Shown here one piece after another: positions 9,317 to 22,555 of a stretch of 64,000 nt of DNA (positions are counted from its first letter, which is position 1; each line of letters begins with the position of its first letter). The notes under the pieces are model-generated. The model searched no databases. It was given only the letters and a program-made list of their open reading frames with translations, and had not been told where the DNA came from. Position numbers and translations under genes: made by a program. The DNA comes from Leclercia sp. S52 (GTDB taxonomy: Bacteria; Pseudomonadota; Gammaproteobacteria; Enterobacterales; Enterobacteriaceae), in NCBI RefSeq assembly GCF_039727615.1, contig NZ_CP152474.1:4526001-4590000 (forward strand), written 5' to 3'.

Positions 9317-10201
9317 ATGACTATGGCCCAACACGACCAATTACACCGCTATCTGTTTGAACAATTTGCCGTTCGCGGCGAGCTGGTAACGGTATCCGAA
9401 ACCTGGAAACAGATCCTGGAAAACCACAACTACCCGCTGCCGGTGAAAACCGTGCTGGGCGAGCTGCTGGTTGCCACCAGCCTGCTGACCGCCACCCTGA
9501 AATTTGCCGGTGATATCACCGTGCAGCTGCAGGGTGATGGCCCGATGAGCCTGGCGGTGATCAACGGCAACAACCAGCAGCAGATGCGCGGCGTAGCGCG
9601 CGTACAGGGCGAGATCCCGGAAGGCGCAGACCTGAAAACCCTGGTCGGTAACGGCTACCTGGTGATCACCATCTCTCCGGAAGAGGGTGAACGCTATCAG
9701 GGCGTGGTCGGTCTGGAAGGTGATACGCTTGCCGCCTGCCTGGAAGATTACTTCATGCGTTCCGAACAGCTGCCCACCCGTCTGTTCATCCGTACCGGTG
9801 AAGTGGATGGCCAGCCTGCAGCCGGCGGTATGCTGCTCCAGGTGCTGCCTGCGCAGGATGCTCAGACCAATGATTTTGAACATCTGGCGACCCTGACCGA
9901 AACCATCAAGGCCGAAGAGCTGCTCACCCTGCCGGCGAACGAGGTGCTGTGGCGCCTGTATCACGAAGAAGAGGTGACGCTGTACGATCCGCAGGATGTC
10001 GAGTTCAAATGCACCTGTTCCCGTGAACGCTGTGCGGGCGCGCTGAAAACCCTGCCGGATGAAGAGATCGACAGCATCATGGCCGAAGAGGGCGAGATCG
10101 ACATGCACTGCGACTACTGCGGTTCGCACTACGTCTTCAACTCGATGGACATTGCTGAGATCCGTAATAACGCCTCCCCGGCCGATCCTCAGCTGCACTA
10201 A
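9317..10201 (+). CDS. hslO: Redox-regulated holdase chaperone Hsp33
   Basis: A 294-aa Hsp33. The C-terminal redox switch is intact: Cys232-x-Cys234 and Cys265-x2-Cys268, which bind zinc when reduced and form disulfides under oxidative stress, turning on chaperone activity. The start ATG at 9317 gives [14 protein letters not shown], as in E. coli; a GTG at 9296 in the same frame would add an unsupported extension overlapping hslR. A weak hairpin follows the stop. Confidence 0.97.
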   Translation: MTMAQHDQLHRYLFEQFAVRGELVTVSETWKQILENHNYPLPVKTVLGELLVATSLLTATLKFAGDITVQLQGDGPMSLAVINGNNQQQMRGVARVQGEIPEGADLKTLVGNGYLVITISPEEGERYQGVVGLEGDTLAACLEDYFMRSEQLPTRLFIRTGEVDGQPAAGGMLLQVLPAQDAQTNDFEHLATLTETIKAEELLTLPANEVLWRLYHEEEVTLYDPQDVEFKCTCSRERCAGALKTLPDEEIDSIMAEEGEIDMHCDYCGSHYVFNSMDIAEIRNNASPADPQLH

Positions 10202-10212
10202 GTTGTTCCGTT

Positions 10213-10236
10213 AACTGCCCTCTCGCGGGGGCAGTT
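10213..10236 (+). terminator. Possible terminator after hslO
   Basis: AACTGCCC (10213-10220) and GGGCAGTT (10229-10236) form an 8-bp stem with an 8-base loop, starting 12 bases after the hslO stop. The following bases are only moderately T-rich, so efficiency is uncertain. Confidence 0.5.
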
Positions 10237-10444
10237 GACCTTCTCCTCCGCTCGGCTACCCTTTCTTTTTATTCACTATTCCTTCCAATCCTGCTGAATC
10301 GTTATCAGCGATGTAAGTCTTTCGTAATTTACTTTCATGTATGCGCTTACACTCACATTCTCACAGTTAAATTTACCGGCAATTAACCTTTTAAGAACAT
10401 TTTCACCAACCAAAAAGTGAATCCTGCCATAATCTGCTCCGCGA

Positions 10445-10460
10445 AGTGACAGGAGTCACA
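10445..10460. promoter_or_regulatory. Candidate CRP-binding site upstream of pckA
   Basis: AGTGA, six bases, TCACA matches the CRP consensus TGTGA-N6-TCACA at nine of ten conserved positions and is centred about 128 bases before the pckA start. Catabolite control of pckA is known in E. coli; the role of this particular site is inference. The remainder of the 379-base hslO-pckA spacer shows no ORF. Confidence 0.55.
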
Positions 10461-10580
10461 GCGTTTTCCGTCATAAAGGGTTTTTGTCCAGATACGCAAA
10501 TCTATGAGCCCGGTCGCGGTTAACATTCGAGGAAAAACCCTACAATTTCAGGCAGTATATATTGGCTAAGGAGCAGTGAT

Positions 10581-12197
10581 ATGCGTGTTAATGGTTTAAC
10601 CCCGCAGGATCTCAAGGCTTATGGTATCAACGACGCTCACGATATCGTCTACAACCCCGATTACGATACGCTGTATCAGGAAGAGCTCAATCCAGCACTG
10701 GAAGGATACGAACGCGGTATATTGACGACCACCGGCGCTATCGCTGTCGATACCGGTATCTTTACCGGCCGTTCGCCAAAAGATAAGTACATTGTCCGTG
10801 ACGACACCACCCGCGACACCCTGTGGTGGGCGGATAATGGCAAAGGGAAGAACGACAACAAAGCGATCTCCCCGGAAACCTGGCAGCAGCTGAAATCCCT
10901 CGTTACTCAACAACTCTCCGGCAAGCGTCTGTTCATCATCGATGCTTACTGCGGCGCCAACGCCGACACCCGTCTTTCCGTCCGCTTTATTACCGAAGTC
11001 GCCTGGCAGGCGCATTTCGTGAAGAACATGTTCATTCGCCCCACCGATGAAGAGCTGCAGAGCTTCGAACCTGACTTTGTGGTGATGAATGGTGCGAAGT
11101 GCACCAACCCGAACTGGAAAGAGCAGGGTCTGAACTCGGAGAACTTTGTCGCCTTTAACCTGACCGAGCGTATCCAGCTGATCGGCGGGACCTGGTACGG
11201 CGGCGAAATGAAGAAAGGGATGTTCTCGGTGATGAACTACCTGCTGCCGTTACAGGGCATTGCCTCCATGCACTGCTCGGCGAACGTCGGCGAGAAAGGT
11301 GATGTGGCGGTGTTCTTCGGCCTGTCCGGCACCGGTAAAACCACCCTCTCCACCGATCCGAAACGCCGCCTGATTGGCGACGATGAGCACGGCTGGGATG
11401 ATGACGGCGTATTTAACTTCGAAGGCGGCTGCTACGCCAAGACGATTCGTCTGTCGGCAGAAGCGGAGCCGGATATCTTCCAGGCGATCCGCCGCGATGC
11501 GCTGCTGGAGAACGTGACGGTGCGTGCCGACGGCTCGGTCGATTTTGACGATGCGTCAAAAACCGAGAACACCCGCGTCAGCTACCCTATCTACCACATC
11601 GATAACATCGTGAAGCCGGTGTCGAAAGCAGGCCATGCGACCAAGGTGATCTTCCTCACCGCCGACGCGTTCGGCGTGCTGCCGCCGGTTTCACGCCTGA
11701 CCGCCAGCCAGACCCAGTATCACTTCCTCTCCGGTTTTACCGCCAAGCTGGCCGGTACCGAGCGCGGCGTGACTGAGCCAACCCCAACCTTCTCCGCCTG
11801 CTTCGGTGCGGCCTTCCTGTCGCTGCACCCGACGCAGTACGCCGAGGTGCTGGTGAAACGCATGCAGGCCGCGGGCGCGCAGGCGTATCTGGTGAACACC
11901 GGCTGGAACGGCACCGGCAAACGTATCTCAATCAAAGATACCCGCGCCATTATCGACGCCATTCTGAACGGTTCGCTGGATGAAGCGGAAACCTTCACCC
12001 TGCCGATGTTCGACCTGGCAATCCCGACCGAACTGCCGGGCGTGGACAGCCGTATTCTCGATCCGCGCAATACCTATGCGTCACCGGAGCAGTGGCAGGA
12101 AAAAGCCACCACCCTGGCGAAACTGTTCGTGGAAAACTTCGAGAAGTACACCGATACGCCGGCAGGTGCGGCATTGGTGAGTGCGGGACCAAGGTAA
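10581..12197 (+). CDS. pckA: Phosphoenolpyruvate carboxykinase (ATP)
   Basis: A 538-aa ATP-dependent PEP carboxykinase, which converts oxaloacetate and ATP to PEP, CO2 and ADP at the entry to gluconeogenesis. The P-loop-like kinase-1a motif GLSGTGKTT is at about 247-255, followed by [11 protein letters not shown] (kinase-2 region), FEGGCYAK and the adenine-binding [11 protein letters not shown] segment. E. coli PckA is 540 aa. The start has a good ribosome site (AAGGAG). It has its own promoter region and a strong terminator. Confidence 0.98.
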   Translation: MRVNGLTPQDLKAYGINDAHDIVYNPDYDTLYQEELNPALEGYERGILTTTGAIAVDTGIFTGRSPKDKYIVRDDTTRDTLWWADNGKGKNDNKAISPETWQQLKSLVTQQLSGKRLFIIDAYCGANADTRLSVRFITEVAWQAHFVKNMFIRPTDEELQSFEPDFVVMNGAKCTNPNWKEQGLNSENFVAFNLTERIQLIGGTWYGGEMKKGMFSVMNYLLPLQGIASMHCSANVGEKGDVAVFFGLSGTGKTTLSTDPKRRLIGDDEHGWDDDGVFNFEGGCYAKTIRLSAEAEPDIFQAIRRDALLENVTVRADGSVDFDDASKTENTRVSYPIYHIDNIVKPVSKAGHATKVIFLTADAFGVLPPVSRLTASQTQYHFLSGFTAKLAGTERGVTEPTPTFSACFGAAFLSLHPTQYAEVLVKRMQAAGAQAYLVNTGWNGTGKRISIKDTRAIIDAILNGSLDEAETFTLPMFDLAIPTELPGVDSRILDPRNTYASPEQWQEKATTLAKLFVENFEKYTDTPAGAALVSAGPR

Positions 12198-12201
12198 AAG
12201 C

Positions 12202-12228
12202 AAAAAGGCAACGCAAGTTGCCTTTTTT
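12202..12228 (+). terminator. Rho-independent terminator of pckA
   Basis: AAAAAGGCAAC, loop GCAA, GTTGCCTTTTTT. The A/T-rich stem base makes it a likely bidirectional terminator, although a repeat lies between it and the convergent envZ 3' end. Confidence 0.88.
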
Positions 12229-12238
12229 GAGGTTTTCT

Positions 12239-12283
12239 CCCTCTCCCTGTGGGAGAGGGTCGGGGTGAGGGCATCAGGCCGCA
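12239..12283. repeat. Intergenic palindromic repeat, CCCTCTCCC family
   Basis: CCCTCTCCCTGTGGGAGAGGG forms a hairpin, followed by the conserved flank CGGGGTGAGGGCATCAGGCCGCA. The same unit recurs near 42348, 55746 and 56809 (inverted) and, in variant form, near 63354, always between genes. It is distinct from the GCCGGGTAAGGCG-type REP sequences. Confidence 0.8.
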
Positions 12284-12292
12284 CCCCATTTT

Positions 12293-14355
<2,063 letters not shown>

Positions 14356-14582
14356 TGTCAGTACTCCCAAAGGTTCGGATAATCTTGAACAGCGTATTCT
14401 AAAAAAGTGCGCGTCCACGACCAGCTAATTCTGGTATAAATTCTAGTCGAAATTGTTACAAAGCATATTTTACAGCAGCTTATCTGCACAATTCGTCACA
14501 TAACTCATTATTAATCTTGTCTGATAAGCTAAGTGATACGTAATGTGCGCAAGGTATGCAACCTAAGTCGTAAGGCCAGAGA

Positions 14583-15056
14583 ATGAAAACGCCCCTGATC
14601 ACCCGCGAAGGGTATGAAAATCTGAAGAAAGAGATGGACACGCTGTGGCGGGAAGAGCGCCCGGAGGTGACGAAAAAAGTGACCTGGGCCGCGAGCCTGG
14701 GCGATCGCAGTGAAAACGCCGACTACCAGTACAACAAGAAACGGCTGCGCGAAATCGACCGCCGGGTGCGATATCTGACCAAATGCCTTGAGCACCTGAA
14801 AATTGTCGATTACTCCCCGCAGCAGGAGGGCAAAGTCTTCTTCGGTGCGTGGGTGGAGATCGAAAACGACGACGGCGATCTCAAGCGCTTTCGGATCGTC
14901 GGCTACGATGAAATTTTTGGTCGTAAGGATTACATCTCCATCGACTCGCCAATGGCCCGGGCGCTGCTGAAAAAAGAGGTCGGCGATCTGGCCGTCGTGC
15001 AGACCCCGGCCGGGGAAGCGACCTGTTATGTGAACGCCATCGACTATGTGAAATAA
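14583..15056 (+). CDS. greB: Transcript cleavage factor GreB
   Basis: A 157-aa Gre factor: N-terminal coiled coil with the acidic tip region (SLGDRSENADYQYNKKR at about 38-54) and a C-terminal FKBP-like domain (FGAWVEIENDDG, YDEIFGRKDYISIDSPMA). GreB stimulates RNA polymerase to cleave backtracked transcripts of up to about 18 nt. Sequence and length fit GreB rather than GreA. It lies about 100 bases upstream of yhgF and is divergent from ompR. Confidence 0.97.
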   Translation: MKTPLITREGYENLKKEMDTLWREERPEVTKKVTWAASLGDRSENADYQYNKKRLREIDRRVRYLTKCLEHLKIVDYSPQQEGKVFFGAWVEIENDDGDLKRFRIVGYDEIFGRKDYISIDSPMARALLKKEVGDLAVVQTPAGEATCYVNAIDYVK

Positions 15057-15157
15057 CCCGCAAGAACAATCCGAGAGCCTGGCGCGGCGGCTGGCAATTT
15101 GCCGTGTCAGTCCGTATAACTATCCCCTGATTTTTCGACCCACAAGATGAAATAGCC

Positions 15158-17482
15158 ATGATGAAAGATTCGCTCTGCCGCATTATTGCGGGTGAACTTC
15201 AGGCAAGGGCTGAACAGGTAGAAGCTGCCGTTCGCCTGCTTGATGAAGGGAACACCGTGCCGTTTATCGCACGTTATCGTAAGGAAGTGACTGGCGGTCT
15301 GGATGATACGCAGCTGCGTAACCTGGAAACCCGCCTTGGCTATCTGCGTGAACTGGAAGACAGGCGTCAGGCGATCCTGAAATCCATCGGCGAACAGGGC
15401 AAGCTGACCGACGATCTGGCCAAAGCCATCAACGGCACCCTGAATAAAACCGAACTCGAAGACCTCTACCTTCCGTACAAACAAAAACGCCGCACCCGCG
15501 GGCAGATCGCCATTGAAGCCGGCCTGGAGCCGCTGGCGGATCTGCTGTGGACCACACCGTCCCACGACCCGGAAACCGAAGCCGCGAAGTTTGTCGATGC
15601 CGATAAAGGCGTGGCCGACACCAAAGCCGCCCTCGATGGCGCACGCTACATTCTGATGGAGCGCTTTGCCGAAGATGCCGCCCTGCTGGCAAAAGTCCGT
15701 GATTATCTGTGGAAGAACGCCCATATCGTCTCCACCGTGGTCAGCGGCAAAGAGGAAGAAGGGGCGAAATTCCGCGACTACTTCGATCACCACGAACCTA
15801 TTTCTACCACGCCGTCTCACCGCGCGCTGGCGATGTTCCGCGGCCGCAATGAAGGGGTGCTCCAGCTCTCCCTCAATGCCGACCCGCAGTTTGACGAGCC
15901 GCCAAAAGAGAGCCACGGCGAGCAGATCATCACCGACCATCTCGGCCTGCGCCTGAACAACGCCCCGGCGGACAGCTGGCGCAAAGGGGTGGTGAGCTGG
16001 ACCTGGCGTATTAAGGTGCTGATGCACCTCGAAACCGAACTGATGGGCACCGTGCGCGAACGCGCCGAAGATGAGGCGATTAACGTCTTTGCCCGCAATC
16101 TTCACGATCTGCTGATGGCCGCCCCGGCGGGCCTGCGCGCCACCATGGGCCTCGATCCGGGCCTGCGTACCGGCGTTAAAGTGGCGGTGGTGGATGGCAC
16201 CGGCAAGCTGGTTGCCACCGACACCATCTACCCGCACACCGGCCAGGCAGCCAAAGCGGCGGCGGCCGTGGCGGCGCTGTGCGAGAAGCACAACGTGGAG
16301 CTGGTGGCGATCGGCAACGGTACCGCCTCGCGTGAAACCGAGCGTTTCTTCCTCGATCTGCAAAAGCAGTTCCCGAAAGTGACGGCGCAGAAGGTGATTG
16401 TCAGCGAAGCGGGCGCGTCAGTGTATTCGGCATCCGAGCTGGCGGCGCAGGAGTTCCCGGATCTGGATGTTTCTCTGCGCGGTGCGGTCTCTATCGCCCG
16501 CCGCCTGCAGGATCCGCTGGCCGAGCTGGTGAAGATCGATCCGAAATCCATCGGCGTGGGCCAGTACCAGCATGACGTCAGCCAGACGCAGCTGGCGCGC
16601 AAGCTGGATGCGGTGGTGGAAGACTGCGTGAACGCCGTCGGTGTGGACCTGAACACCGCTTCCGTCGCCCTGCTGACCCGCGTGGCGGGCTTAACCCGAA
16701 TGATGGCGCAAAACATCGTCGCCTGGCGTGACGAGAACGGCCAGTTCCAGAATCGCCAGCAGCTGCTGAAGGTGAGTCGCCTGGGGCCGAAAGCGTTTGA
16801 GCAGTGCGCGGGCTTCCTGCGTATCAACCACGGCGACAACCCGCTGGACGCCTCTACCGTTCACCCGGAAGCCTATCCGGTGGTGGAACGCATTCTGGCC
16901 GCCACCCAGCAGGCGCTGAAGGCGCTGATGGGCAACAGCAGCGAGCTGCGTAACCTCAAAGCGGTCGACTTCACCGATGAGAAGTTCGGCGTACCGACGG
17001 TATCCGACATCATCAAAGAGCTGGAAAAGCCGGGCCGCGACCCGCGTCCGGAGTTCAAAACCGCGCAGTTTGCCGAAGGCGTCGAGACCATGAATGACCT
17101 GCTGCCGGGCATGGTGCTGGAAGGTGCGGTTACCAACGTCACCAACTTTGGTGCCTTTGTCGATATCGGCGTGCATCAGGATGGCCTGGTCCATATCTCC
17201 TCCCTTGCCGACAAGTTCGTGGAAGATCCGCACACCGTGGTGAAAGCTGGCGACATCGTGAAGGTGAAAGTGCTGGAGGTGGATCTGCAGCGCAAGCGTA
17301 TCGCCCTGACCATGCGTCTGGACGAGCAGCCTGGCGAAACCAATGCCCGTCGTGGCGGCGGTAACAGCGATGCGCGTCAGCAGCAGCGTCCGGCGGCGAA
17401 ACCGCGCGGGCGTGAAGCCCAGCCCTCCGGCAACAGCGCGATGATGGATGCGCTGGCGGCGGCAATGGGTAAAAAGCGCTAA
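15158..17482 (+). CDS. yhgF: Tex-family RNA-binding protein YhgF
   Basis: A 774-aa Tex protein: N-terminal Tex helical domain, YqgF/RNase H-like domain ([21 protein letters not shown], near 320-350), helix-hairpin-helix repeats ([19 protein letters not shown]) and an S1 RNA-binding domain ([29 protein letters not shown], near 647-720). The C-terminal tail is low-complexity and basic. Tex proteins contact RNA polymerase and nucleic acid; the exact role in enterobacteria is incompletely defined. The match to E. coli YhgF is nearly continuous. Confidence 0.96.
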   Translation: MMKDSLCRIIAGELQARAEQVEAAVRLLDEGNTVPFIARYRKEVTGGLDDTQLRNLETRLGYLRELEDRRQAILKSIGEQGKLTDDLAKAINGTLNKTELEDLYLPYKQKRRTRGQIAIEAGLEPLADLLWTTPSHDPETEAAKFVDADKGVADTKAALDGARYILMERFAEDAALLAKVRDYLWKNAHIVSTVVSGKEEEGAKFRDYFDHHEPISTTPSHRALAMFRGRNEGVLQLSLNADPQFDEPPKESHGEQIITDHLGLRLNNAPADSWRKGVVSWTWRIKVLMHLETELMGTVRERAEDEAINVFARNLHDLLMAAPAGLRATMGLDPGLRTGVKVAVVDGTGKLVATDTIYPHTGQAAKAAAAVAALCEKHNVELVAIGNGTASRETERFFLDLQKQFPKVTAQKVIVSEAGASVYSASELAAQEFPDLDVSLRGAVSIARRLQDPLAELVKIDPKSIGVGQYQHDVSQTQLARKLDAVVEDCVNAVGVDLNTASVALLTRVAGLTRMMAQNIVAWRDENGQFQNRQQLLKVSRLGPKAFEQCAGFLRINHGDNPLDASTVHPEAYPVVERILAATQQALKALMGNSSELRNLKAVDFTDEKFGVPTVSDIIKELEKPGRDPRPEFKTAQFAEGVETMNDLLPGMVLEGAVTNVTNFGAFVDIGVHQDGLVHISSLADKFVEDPHTVVKAGDIVKVKVLEVDLQRKRIALTMRLDEQPGETNARRGGGNSDARQQQRPAAKPRGREAQPSGNSAMMDALAAAMGKKR

Positions 17483-17492
17483 CATACGTAAT

Positions 17493-17557
17493 GCCCGGTG
17501 GCGCTTCGCTTACCGGGCCTGGGGTTTGTAGGCCGGGCAAACGCAGTGCCGCCCGGC
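17493..17557. repeat. REP/BIME pair downstream of yhgF
   Basis: Two REP-like palindromes: GCCCGGTGGCGCTTCG..TACCGGGC at 17493-17518 and GTAGGCCGGGC..GCCCGGC at 17528-17557. They form the opposed pair typical of enterobacterial BIMEs, directly after the yhgF stop. Confidence 0.8.
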
Positions 17558-17695
17558 AGACCGCCAGAATTAAAATAAAAACATACTCGCTTATTTTATA
17601 AATATGAAACCGATTGCATATCCGTATTTAAACCAATAATTATCACTCCATTAACAATAAATCTTTTTATCTCTTACCATCATTGCCCGTAAATA

Positions 17696-17709
17696 TTGAG
17701 CAAGGTCAA
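17696..17709. promoter_or_regulatory. FNR-like site upstream of feoA
   Basis: TTGAGCAAGGTCAA matches the FNR consensus TTGAT-N4-ATCAA at eight of ten positions and lies about 120 bases before the feoA ATG. Anaerobic FNR activation of feo is established in E. coli. This AT-rich 345-base spacer has no ORF. Confidence 0.6.
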
Positions 17710-17763
17710 GCAGCCTGCAAATTAATAGCTCTGGCCACATTCCGTCACATATTTAATATTGAT

Positions 17764-17790
17764 GATAGAAACCATTCTCATTACCATTGT
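17764..17790. promoter_or_regulatory. Possible Fur-binding region of the feo promoter
   Basis: GATAGAAACCATTCTCATTACC contains overlapping GATAAT/ATTATC-like hexamers (reverse strand GAGAATGG). It fits the 19-bp Fur consensus only moderately. Repression of feo by Fur is known in E. coli; the exact site here is tentative. Confidence 0.35.
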
Positions 17791-17818
17791 GTCTGTTGAT
17801 TATTTAACCTTCCGTTAA

Positions 17819-18055
<237 letters not shown>

Positions 18056-18085
18056 CACGCCAGCTCCCGTAGCGAGTCGAACAGA

Positions 18086-20404
18086 ATGAAAAAATTAACC
18101 ATTGGCTTAATTGGCAATCCGAATTCCGGCAAGACCACGTTATTTAACCAGCTTACCGGCGCACGCCAGCGGGTAGGAAACTGGGCGGGTGTCACGGTCG
18201 AACGGAAAGAGGGCCAGTTTGCCACTACCGATAATCAGGTCACCCTCGTCGATCTGCCCGGCACTTACTCATTAACCACCATCTCCTCCCAGACCTCGCT
18301 GGATGAGCAGATCGCCTGCCACTACATTCTGAGCGGTGACGCCGATCTGCTGATCAACGTGGTGGATGCCTCGAACCTCGAGCGCAATCTCTACCTGACG
18401 CTACAGCTGCTGGAGCTGGGTATCCCCTGCGTGGTGGCGCTGAACATGCTCGATATTGCGGAGAAACAGCAGATCCGTATCGACGTCGACGCCCTCTCCG
18501 CCCGCCTGGGCTGCCCGGTGGTGCCGCTGGTTTCTACCCGTGCCCGCGGTATCGACGCCCTTAAGCTGGCCATTGACCGCCACAGCCGTAATGCCGACGT
18601 GGAGCTGGTGCACTATGCTCAGCCGCTGCTGCGGGAAGCGGGAATCCTCGCCCAGGAGATGGCGCACAGCATGCCGTTCAAGCAGCGTCACTGGCTGGGC
18701 CTGCAAATGCTGGAAGGCGATATCTACAGCCGCGCCTATGCCGGTGATGCCGCGCAGTATCTGGATGTCTCCCTCGCGCGGTTGAACGATGAGCTGGACG
18801 ATCCTGCCCTGCACATTGCCGATGCGCGCTATCAAAGCATCAATGCCATCTGCGACGTGGTCAGCAACGCCCTCACCGCCGAGCCGAGCCGCTTTACCCG
18901 GGCGATGGACACCGTGATCCTTAACCGTTTTCTCGGCCTGCCGGTGTTCCTGCTGGTGATGTACGTGATGTTCCTGCTGGCCATCAATATCGGCGGTGCG
19001 CTACAGCCGCTGTTTGATGTCGGCTCGGTGGCCATCTTCATTCACGGCATTCAGTGGCTGGGCTACACCCTGCACCTGCCGGAGTGGTTGACCATTTTCC
19101 TCGCCCAGGGTCTGGGCGGCGGGATCAACACCGTGCTGCCGCTGGTGCCGCAGATCGGCATGATGTATCTGTTCCTCTCGTTCCTTGAGGACTCCGGTTA
19201 CATGGCCCGCGCGGCCTTCGTGATGGATCGCCTGATGCAGGCCCTCGGTCTGCCGGGCAAATCCTTTGTGCCGCTGATTGTCGGCTTCGGCTGCAACGTG
19301 CCGTCGGTGATGGGCGCTCGCACCCTGGATGCGCCCCGCGAACGGCTGATGACCATCATGATGGCGCCGTTTATGTCCTGCGGCGCCCGACTGGCGATCT
19401 TCGCGGTGTTTGCCGCGGCCTTCTTCGGCCAGGAGGGGGCCCTGGCGGTCTTCTCGCTGTACGTGCTGGGCATCGTGATGGCGATCCTCACCGGCCTGAT
19501 GCTCAAACACACCATCATGCGTGGTGAAGCCACGCCGTTCGTGATGGAGCTGCCGGTCTACCACGTTCCGCACCTGAAAAGCCTGCTGATCCAGACCTGG
19601 CAACGGCTGAAAGGCTTTGTCCTGCGGGCAGGTAAAGTGATTGTGGTGGTCAGTATCTTCCTCAGCGCGCTGAACAGCTTTACGCTCAGCGGCCAGGCGG
19701 CGGACAACATTAACGACTCGGCGCTGGCCTCCGTCAGCCGGGTCATCACCCCGCTGTTCAAACCGATTGGCGTGCATGAAGATAACTGGCAGGCCACCGT
19801 CGGGCTGTTTACCGGCGCGATGGCGAAAGAGGTGGTGGTCGGGACGCTGAACACCCTCTACACCGCAGAAAATATTCAGGACGAGGAATTCAACCCGGCG
19901 GAGTTCCACCTCGGGGACGAACTGTTCAGCGCGGTGGATGAAACCTGGCAGAGCCTGAAAGCGACCTTCAGCCTGAGCGTGCTGGCGAACCCGATTGAAG
20001 CCAGCAAAGGCGACGGGGAGATGGCAACCGGTGCGATGGGCGTGATGAGCGAGAAGTTTGGCAGCGCCTCGGCGGCTTACAGCTACCTGATCTTCGTCCT
20101 GCTCTACATTCCATGCATCTCGGTGATGGGGGCCATCGCCCGCGAATCGAGCCGCGGCTGGATGGGCTTTTCCGTTCTGTGGGGGCTGAATATCGCTTAC
20201 TCGCTGGCAACGGTGTACTACCAGACGGTGAACTTCAGCCAGCATCCGCATTACAGCCTGGTCTGTATCCTGGCGGTGGTGCTGTTTAACGTGATGGTGA
20301 TGGGCCTGTTGCGCCGGGCGCGCAGCCGCGTGGACGTCAACCTGCTGGCAAAAGGCAGAACCGCAGCGGCCTGTTGCGATAGCCCGGCCAGCGACTGTCA
20401 TTAG
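18086..20404 (+). CDS. feoB: Ferrous iron permease FeoB
   Basis: A 772-aa protein with an N-terminal cytoplasmic G domain (G1 [12 protein letters not shown] near 10-21, G3 DLPGTYSL, G4-like LNMLD) followed by a polytopic membrane domain with the two Gate-type repeats ([26 protein letters not shown]). It imports Fe2+ across the inner membrane, mainly under anaerobic conditions. A Cys pair near the C-terminus (AACCDS) is typical of enterobacterial FeoB. Its TAG stop sits inside the AGGAGG ribosome site of feoC. Confidence 0.98.
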   Translation: MKKLTIGLIGNPNSGKTTLFNQLTGARQRVGNWAGVTVERKEGQFATTDNQVTLVDLPGTYSLTTISSQTSLDEQIACHYILSGDADLLINVVDASNLERNLYLTLQLLELGIPCVVALNMLDIAEKQQIRIDVDALSARLGCPVVPLVSTRARGIDALKLAIDRHSRNADVELVHYAQPLLREAGILAQEMAHSMPFKQRHWLGLQMLEGDIYSRAYAGDAAQYLDVSLARLNDELDDPALHIADARYQSINAICDVVSNALTAEPSRFTRAMDTVILNRFLGLPVFLLVMYVMFLLAINIGGALQPLFDVGSVAIFIHGIQWLGYTLHLPEWLTIFLAQGLGGGINTVLPLVPQIGMMYLFLSFLEDSGYMARAAFVMDRLMQALGLPGKSFVPLIVGFGCNVPSVMGARTLDAPRERLMTIMMAPFMSCGARLAIFAVFAAAFFGQEGALAVFSLYVLGIVMAILTGLMLKHTIMRGEATPFVMELPVYHVPHLKSLLIQTWQRLKGFVLRAGKVIVVVSIFLSALNSFTLSGQAADNINDSALASVSRVITPLFKPIGVHEDNWQATVGLFTGAMAKEVVVGTLNTLYTAENIQDEEFNPAEFHLGDELFSAVDETWQSLKATFSLSVLANPIEASKGDGEMATGAMGVMSEKFGSASAAYSYLIFVLLYIPCISVMGAIARESSRGWMGFSVLWGLNIAYSLATVYYQTVNFSQHPHYSLVCILAVVLFNVMVMGLLRRARSRVDVNLLAKGRTAAACCDSPASDCH

Positions 20405-20412
20405 GAGGCGGC

Positions 20413-20649
20413 ATGGCATCGTTAATTGAGGTTCGAGATTTACTGGCGCTACAGGGAAGAATGGAGGCTACCCAGCTCAGCCAGATCCTGCGCACGCCGC
20501 AGGCGATGATCGAGGCCATGCTGCAACGTCTGGAGGCGATGGGAAAAGCGCAGCGCATCCAGGAGGATGCCGACGGCTGCTTAACCGGCAGCTGTAAGAG
20601 CTGCCCTGAAGGAAAAGCCTGCCTCAGGGAGTGGTGGGCGCTTCGGTAA
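20413..20649 (+). CDS. feoC: FeoC, Fe-S containing regulator of FeoB
   Basis: A 78-aa winged-helix protein ([26 protein letters not shown]) with a C-terminal cysteine cluster, C-x5-C-x2-C-x5-C around residues 56-71, the expected iron-sulfur ligand set. In Salmonella and Klebsiella FeoC stabilises or regulates FeoB. A perfect AGGAGG eight bases upstream overlaps the feoB stop, indicating coupling. It is the third gene of the operon. Confidence 0.95.
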   Translation: MASLIEVRDLLALQGRMEATQLSQILRTPQAMIEAMLQRLEAMGKAQRIQEDADGCLTGSCKSCPEGKACLREWWALR

Positions 20650-20680
20650 CCCGAAGCGCCACCCGGCAATCAGCGAGGCG

Positions 20681-20950
20681 TTACTTGAACACTTCTGCCG
20701 TTGCACGAATATCTTTTTCGTTCTTCGTGCCGCTGGTGATCACATAGTAGGTGCCGCCCATTTCATCTGCTTTATCAGACAGCTCTTTTTTGGCGTCCAT
20801 CGGCGCGGTTTTGTCAGAGGTAGAAACATCCCCGACTTTCGTCAGATTCATCTTTTTAGCTTCATCGCGTTGCAGCTCTTTCGCCGCAAAAGCACCAAAA
20901 GACAGCGATCCAATAACCAGTGAAGCGACAATTCCTGTGACAAGTTTCAT
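20681..20950 (-). CDS. DUF1471 (YdgH/BhsA/McbA-like) small periplasmic protein
   Basis: An 89-aa protein with a Sec signal peptide (MKLVTGIVASLVIGSLSFGAFA, cleavage near 22) and a DUF1471 domain: KMNLTKVGDVSTSD, then ADEMGGTYYVITSGTKNEKDIRATAEVFK. Family members (BhsA, McbA, YhcN) are stress-induced periplasmic proteins affecting biofilm and stress tolerance; the role of this one is unknown. The ATG at 20950 has GGAG at good spacing; ATGs at 20955 and 20965 are too close to or upstream of it. It occupies the position where K-12 has yhgA, between feoC and bioH. Confidence 0.85.
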   Translation of the reverse strand: MKLVTGIVASLVIGSLSFGAFAAKELQRDEAKKMNLTKVGDVSTSDKTAPMDAKKELSDKADEMGGTYYVITSGTKNEKDIRATAEVFK

Positions 20951-21061
20951 ATCCATACTCTCCATCGATTGGTAATTGTGTTTATCGCTGGCGTTACCGC
21001 CACCACGACGTAATCAGTATCGTAGCGACAGCCGACTTTTTCCATGATGAACATAAAACAA

Positions 21062-21835
21062 TCAGAGTATTCGTTGACGAAGCGCGGTTAAGGCGGCGCA
21101 AAACGCCTCCGGATGCGAAATGAAAGGCGCATGGGCGGCTTTGGCGATCGTCTGCGATTCGCTTTGCGGCCACAGCGCGTCGAGCAGCGGCACCACCTTG
21201 CGCGGCACCAGCCCGTCCAGCGCGCCATACAGGCGCAGATGCGGCAGCGTCAGCGACGCCAGCGGCGTGCGCAGATCGGTGGTTTTGAGGATCTCCAGCC
21301 CGCCATTCAGCACCTCCACGTCCGGCATCGGCAATGACAGCACCGTGGCTTTCAGCGTCCGGGCGTCCTGACGCGCGGTTTCCGTGCCCATGGTCTGCAG
21401 GGCGAGGAAACGCTCCACCGTGCGCTGGAAGTCGTTGCTCAGCTGCTGCTGGAAACCGGCCAGTACCTCGGGTTTGATCCCCGGCCACTCCGCCTGGGCG
21501 CTAAAACAGGGGGAGGAGGCGACGGTCACGAGGGCCTGCACCCGCTCAGGGTGCGTCAGGGCAATCTGGCTCGCCACCAGCCCGCCAAGACTCCAGCCCA
21601 GCCAGATCGCCTTATCCGGGGCCTGAGCCAGCACCTGCTCCGCCATGTCGGCCAGCGGCATCGCACCGACATCACGGCTGCGGCCAAAGCCCGGCAGATC
21701 CACCAGGTGCAATGTGAATTGCGAGGAGAGTTCCTCGCTGATGCAACGCCAGACTTCGGCATTCAGCCCCCATCCGTGCAGCAGCACAAGATGACAATTT
21801 CCTGTCCCGACGGTCTGCCACCAAAGGTTGTTCAT
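21062..21835 (-). CDS. bioH: Pimeloyl-ACP methyl ester carboxylesterase BioH
   Basis: A 257-aa alpha/beta hydrolase. The nucleophile elbow is GWSLGG (Ser82). A conserved Asp in YGALDGLVP and a His near 235 ([13 protein letters not shown]) complete the triad. [10 protein letters not shown] forms the oxyanion region. BioH hydrolyses pimeloyl-ACP methyl ester, closing the BioC-BioH route to the biotin precursor. It is divergent from gntX, with 36 bases between the starts. Confidence 0.96.
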   Translation of the reverse strand: MNNLWWQTVGTGNCHLVLLHGWGLNAEVWRCISEELSSQFTLHLVDLPGFGRSRDVGAMPLADMAEQVLAQAPDKAIWLGWSLGGLVASQIALTHPERVQALVTVASSPCFSAQAEWPGIKPEVLAGFQQQLSNDFQRTVERFLALQTMGTETARQDARTLKATVLSLPMPDVEVLNGGLEILKTTDLRTPLASLTLPHLRLYGALDGLVPRKVVPLLDALWPQSESQTIAKAAHAPFISHPEAFCAALTALRQRIL

Positions 21836-21871
21836 CGTTTACTGTTCTCTTTTTTCACAAGGAGGTTGTCT

Positions 21872-22555
21872 ATGCTAACAGTGCCCGGCTTGTGCTGGCT
21901 ATGCCGGATGCCGCTTGCGCTCAGCCACTGGGGCGTCTGTTCGGTGTGCGAAAAGGGGCTGGCGGGTGGTACAGGCGTTTGCCCGCAGTGCGGCTTACCG
22001 GCCATCCACCCTCACCTGCCCTGCGGGCGCTGCCTGCGCAACCCGCCGCCGTGGCAGGCGCTGGTGGCGGTCTGCGACTACAGGCCGCCGGTGAGCCTGC
22101 TGGTGCATCAGCTGAAGTTTTCCCGCCGCAGCCAGCTGGCAAAACCGCTGGCCAGACTGTTGCTGCTGGCGCTGCTGCGCGCCAGGCGCAGCCGGGGGTT
22201 ACCGGGTGTGGATATGCTGGTTTGCGTGCCGCTGTGGTCCCGGCGTCACTGGCGGCGCGGGTTTAACCAGAGCGACTTGCTCTGTCGCCCGCTGGCCCGC
22301 TGGCTGAACTGCCGCTATGTTCCCGAGGCCATACGCCGGATCCGCGCCACCCCGGCCCAGCATCAGCTCAGCGCCAGATTGCGGAAACGTAACCTGCAGC
22401 ACGCGTTTGCGCTTGAATTCCCGGTCGCCGGACGCCATATCGCTGTGGTGGATGATGTCGTGACAACAGGTGCTACCGTCGCGGAACTCTCCCGCCTGCT
22501 TTTGCGAAGCGGCGCGGCGTCGGTTCAGGTATGGTGTCTGTGTCGAACCTTGTAG
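21872..22555 (+). CDS. gntX: GntX/ComF-family phosphoribosyltransferase-like protein
   Basis: A 227-aa ComF-like protein. The N-terminal zinc-binding region has CWLC, CSVC, CPQC and CGRC pairs within the first 60 residues; the C-terminal PRTase-type motif is VVDDVVTTGAT near 195. In E. coli GntX (YhgH) is linked to DNA used as nutrient and to gluconate metabolism. The ATG at 21872 follows AAGGAGG; a longer frame upstream overlaps bioH and is not used. Confidence 0.92.
   Translation: MLTVPGLCWLCRMPLALSHWGVCSVCEKGLAGGTGVCPQCGLPAIHPHLPCGRCLRNPPPWQALVAVCDYRPPVSLLVHQLKFSRRSQLAKPLARLLLLALLRARRSRGLPGVDMLVCVPLWSRRHWRRGFNQSDLLCRPLARWLNCRYVPEAIRRIRATPAQHQLSARLRKRNLQHAFALEFPVAGRHIAVVDDVVTTGATVAELSRLLLRSGAASVQVWCLCRTL

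Noticed and set aside
21551..21871. 107-codon N-terminal extension of gntX
   Set aside because: It runs antisense to bioH and is not conserved; AAGGAGG directly precedes the ATG at 21872.
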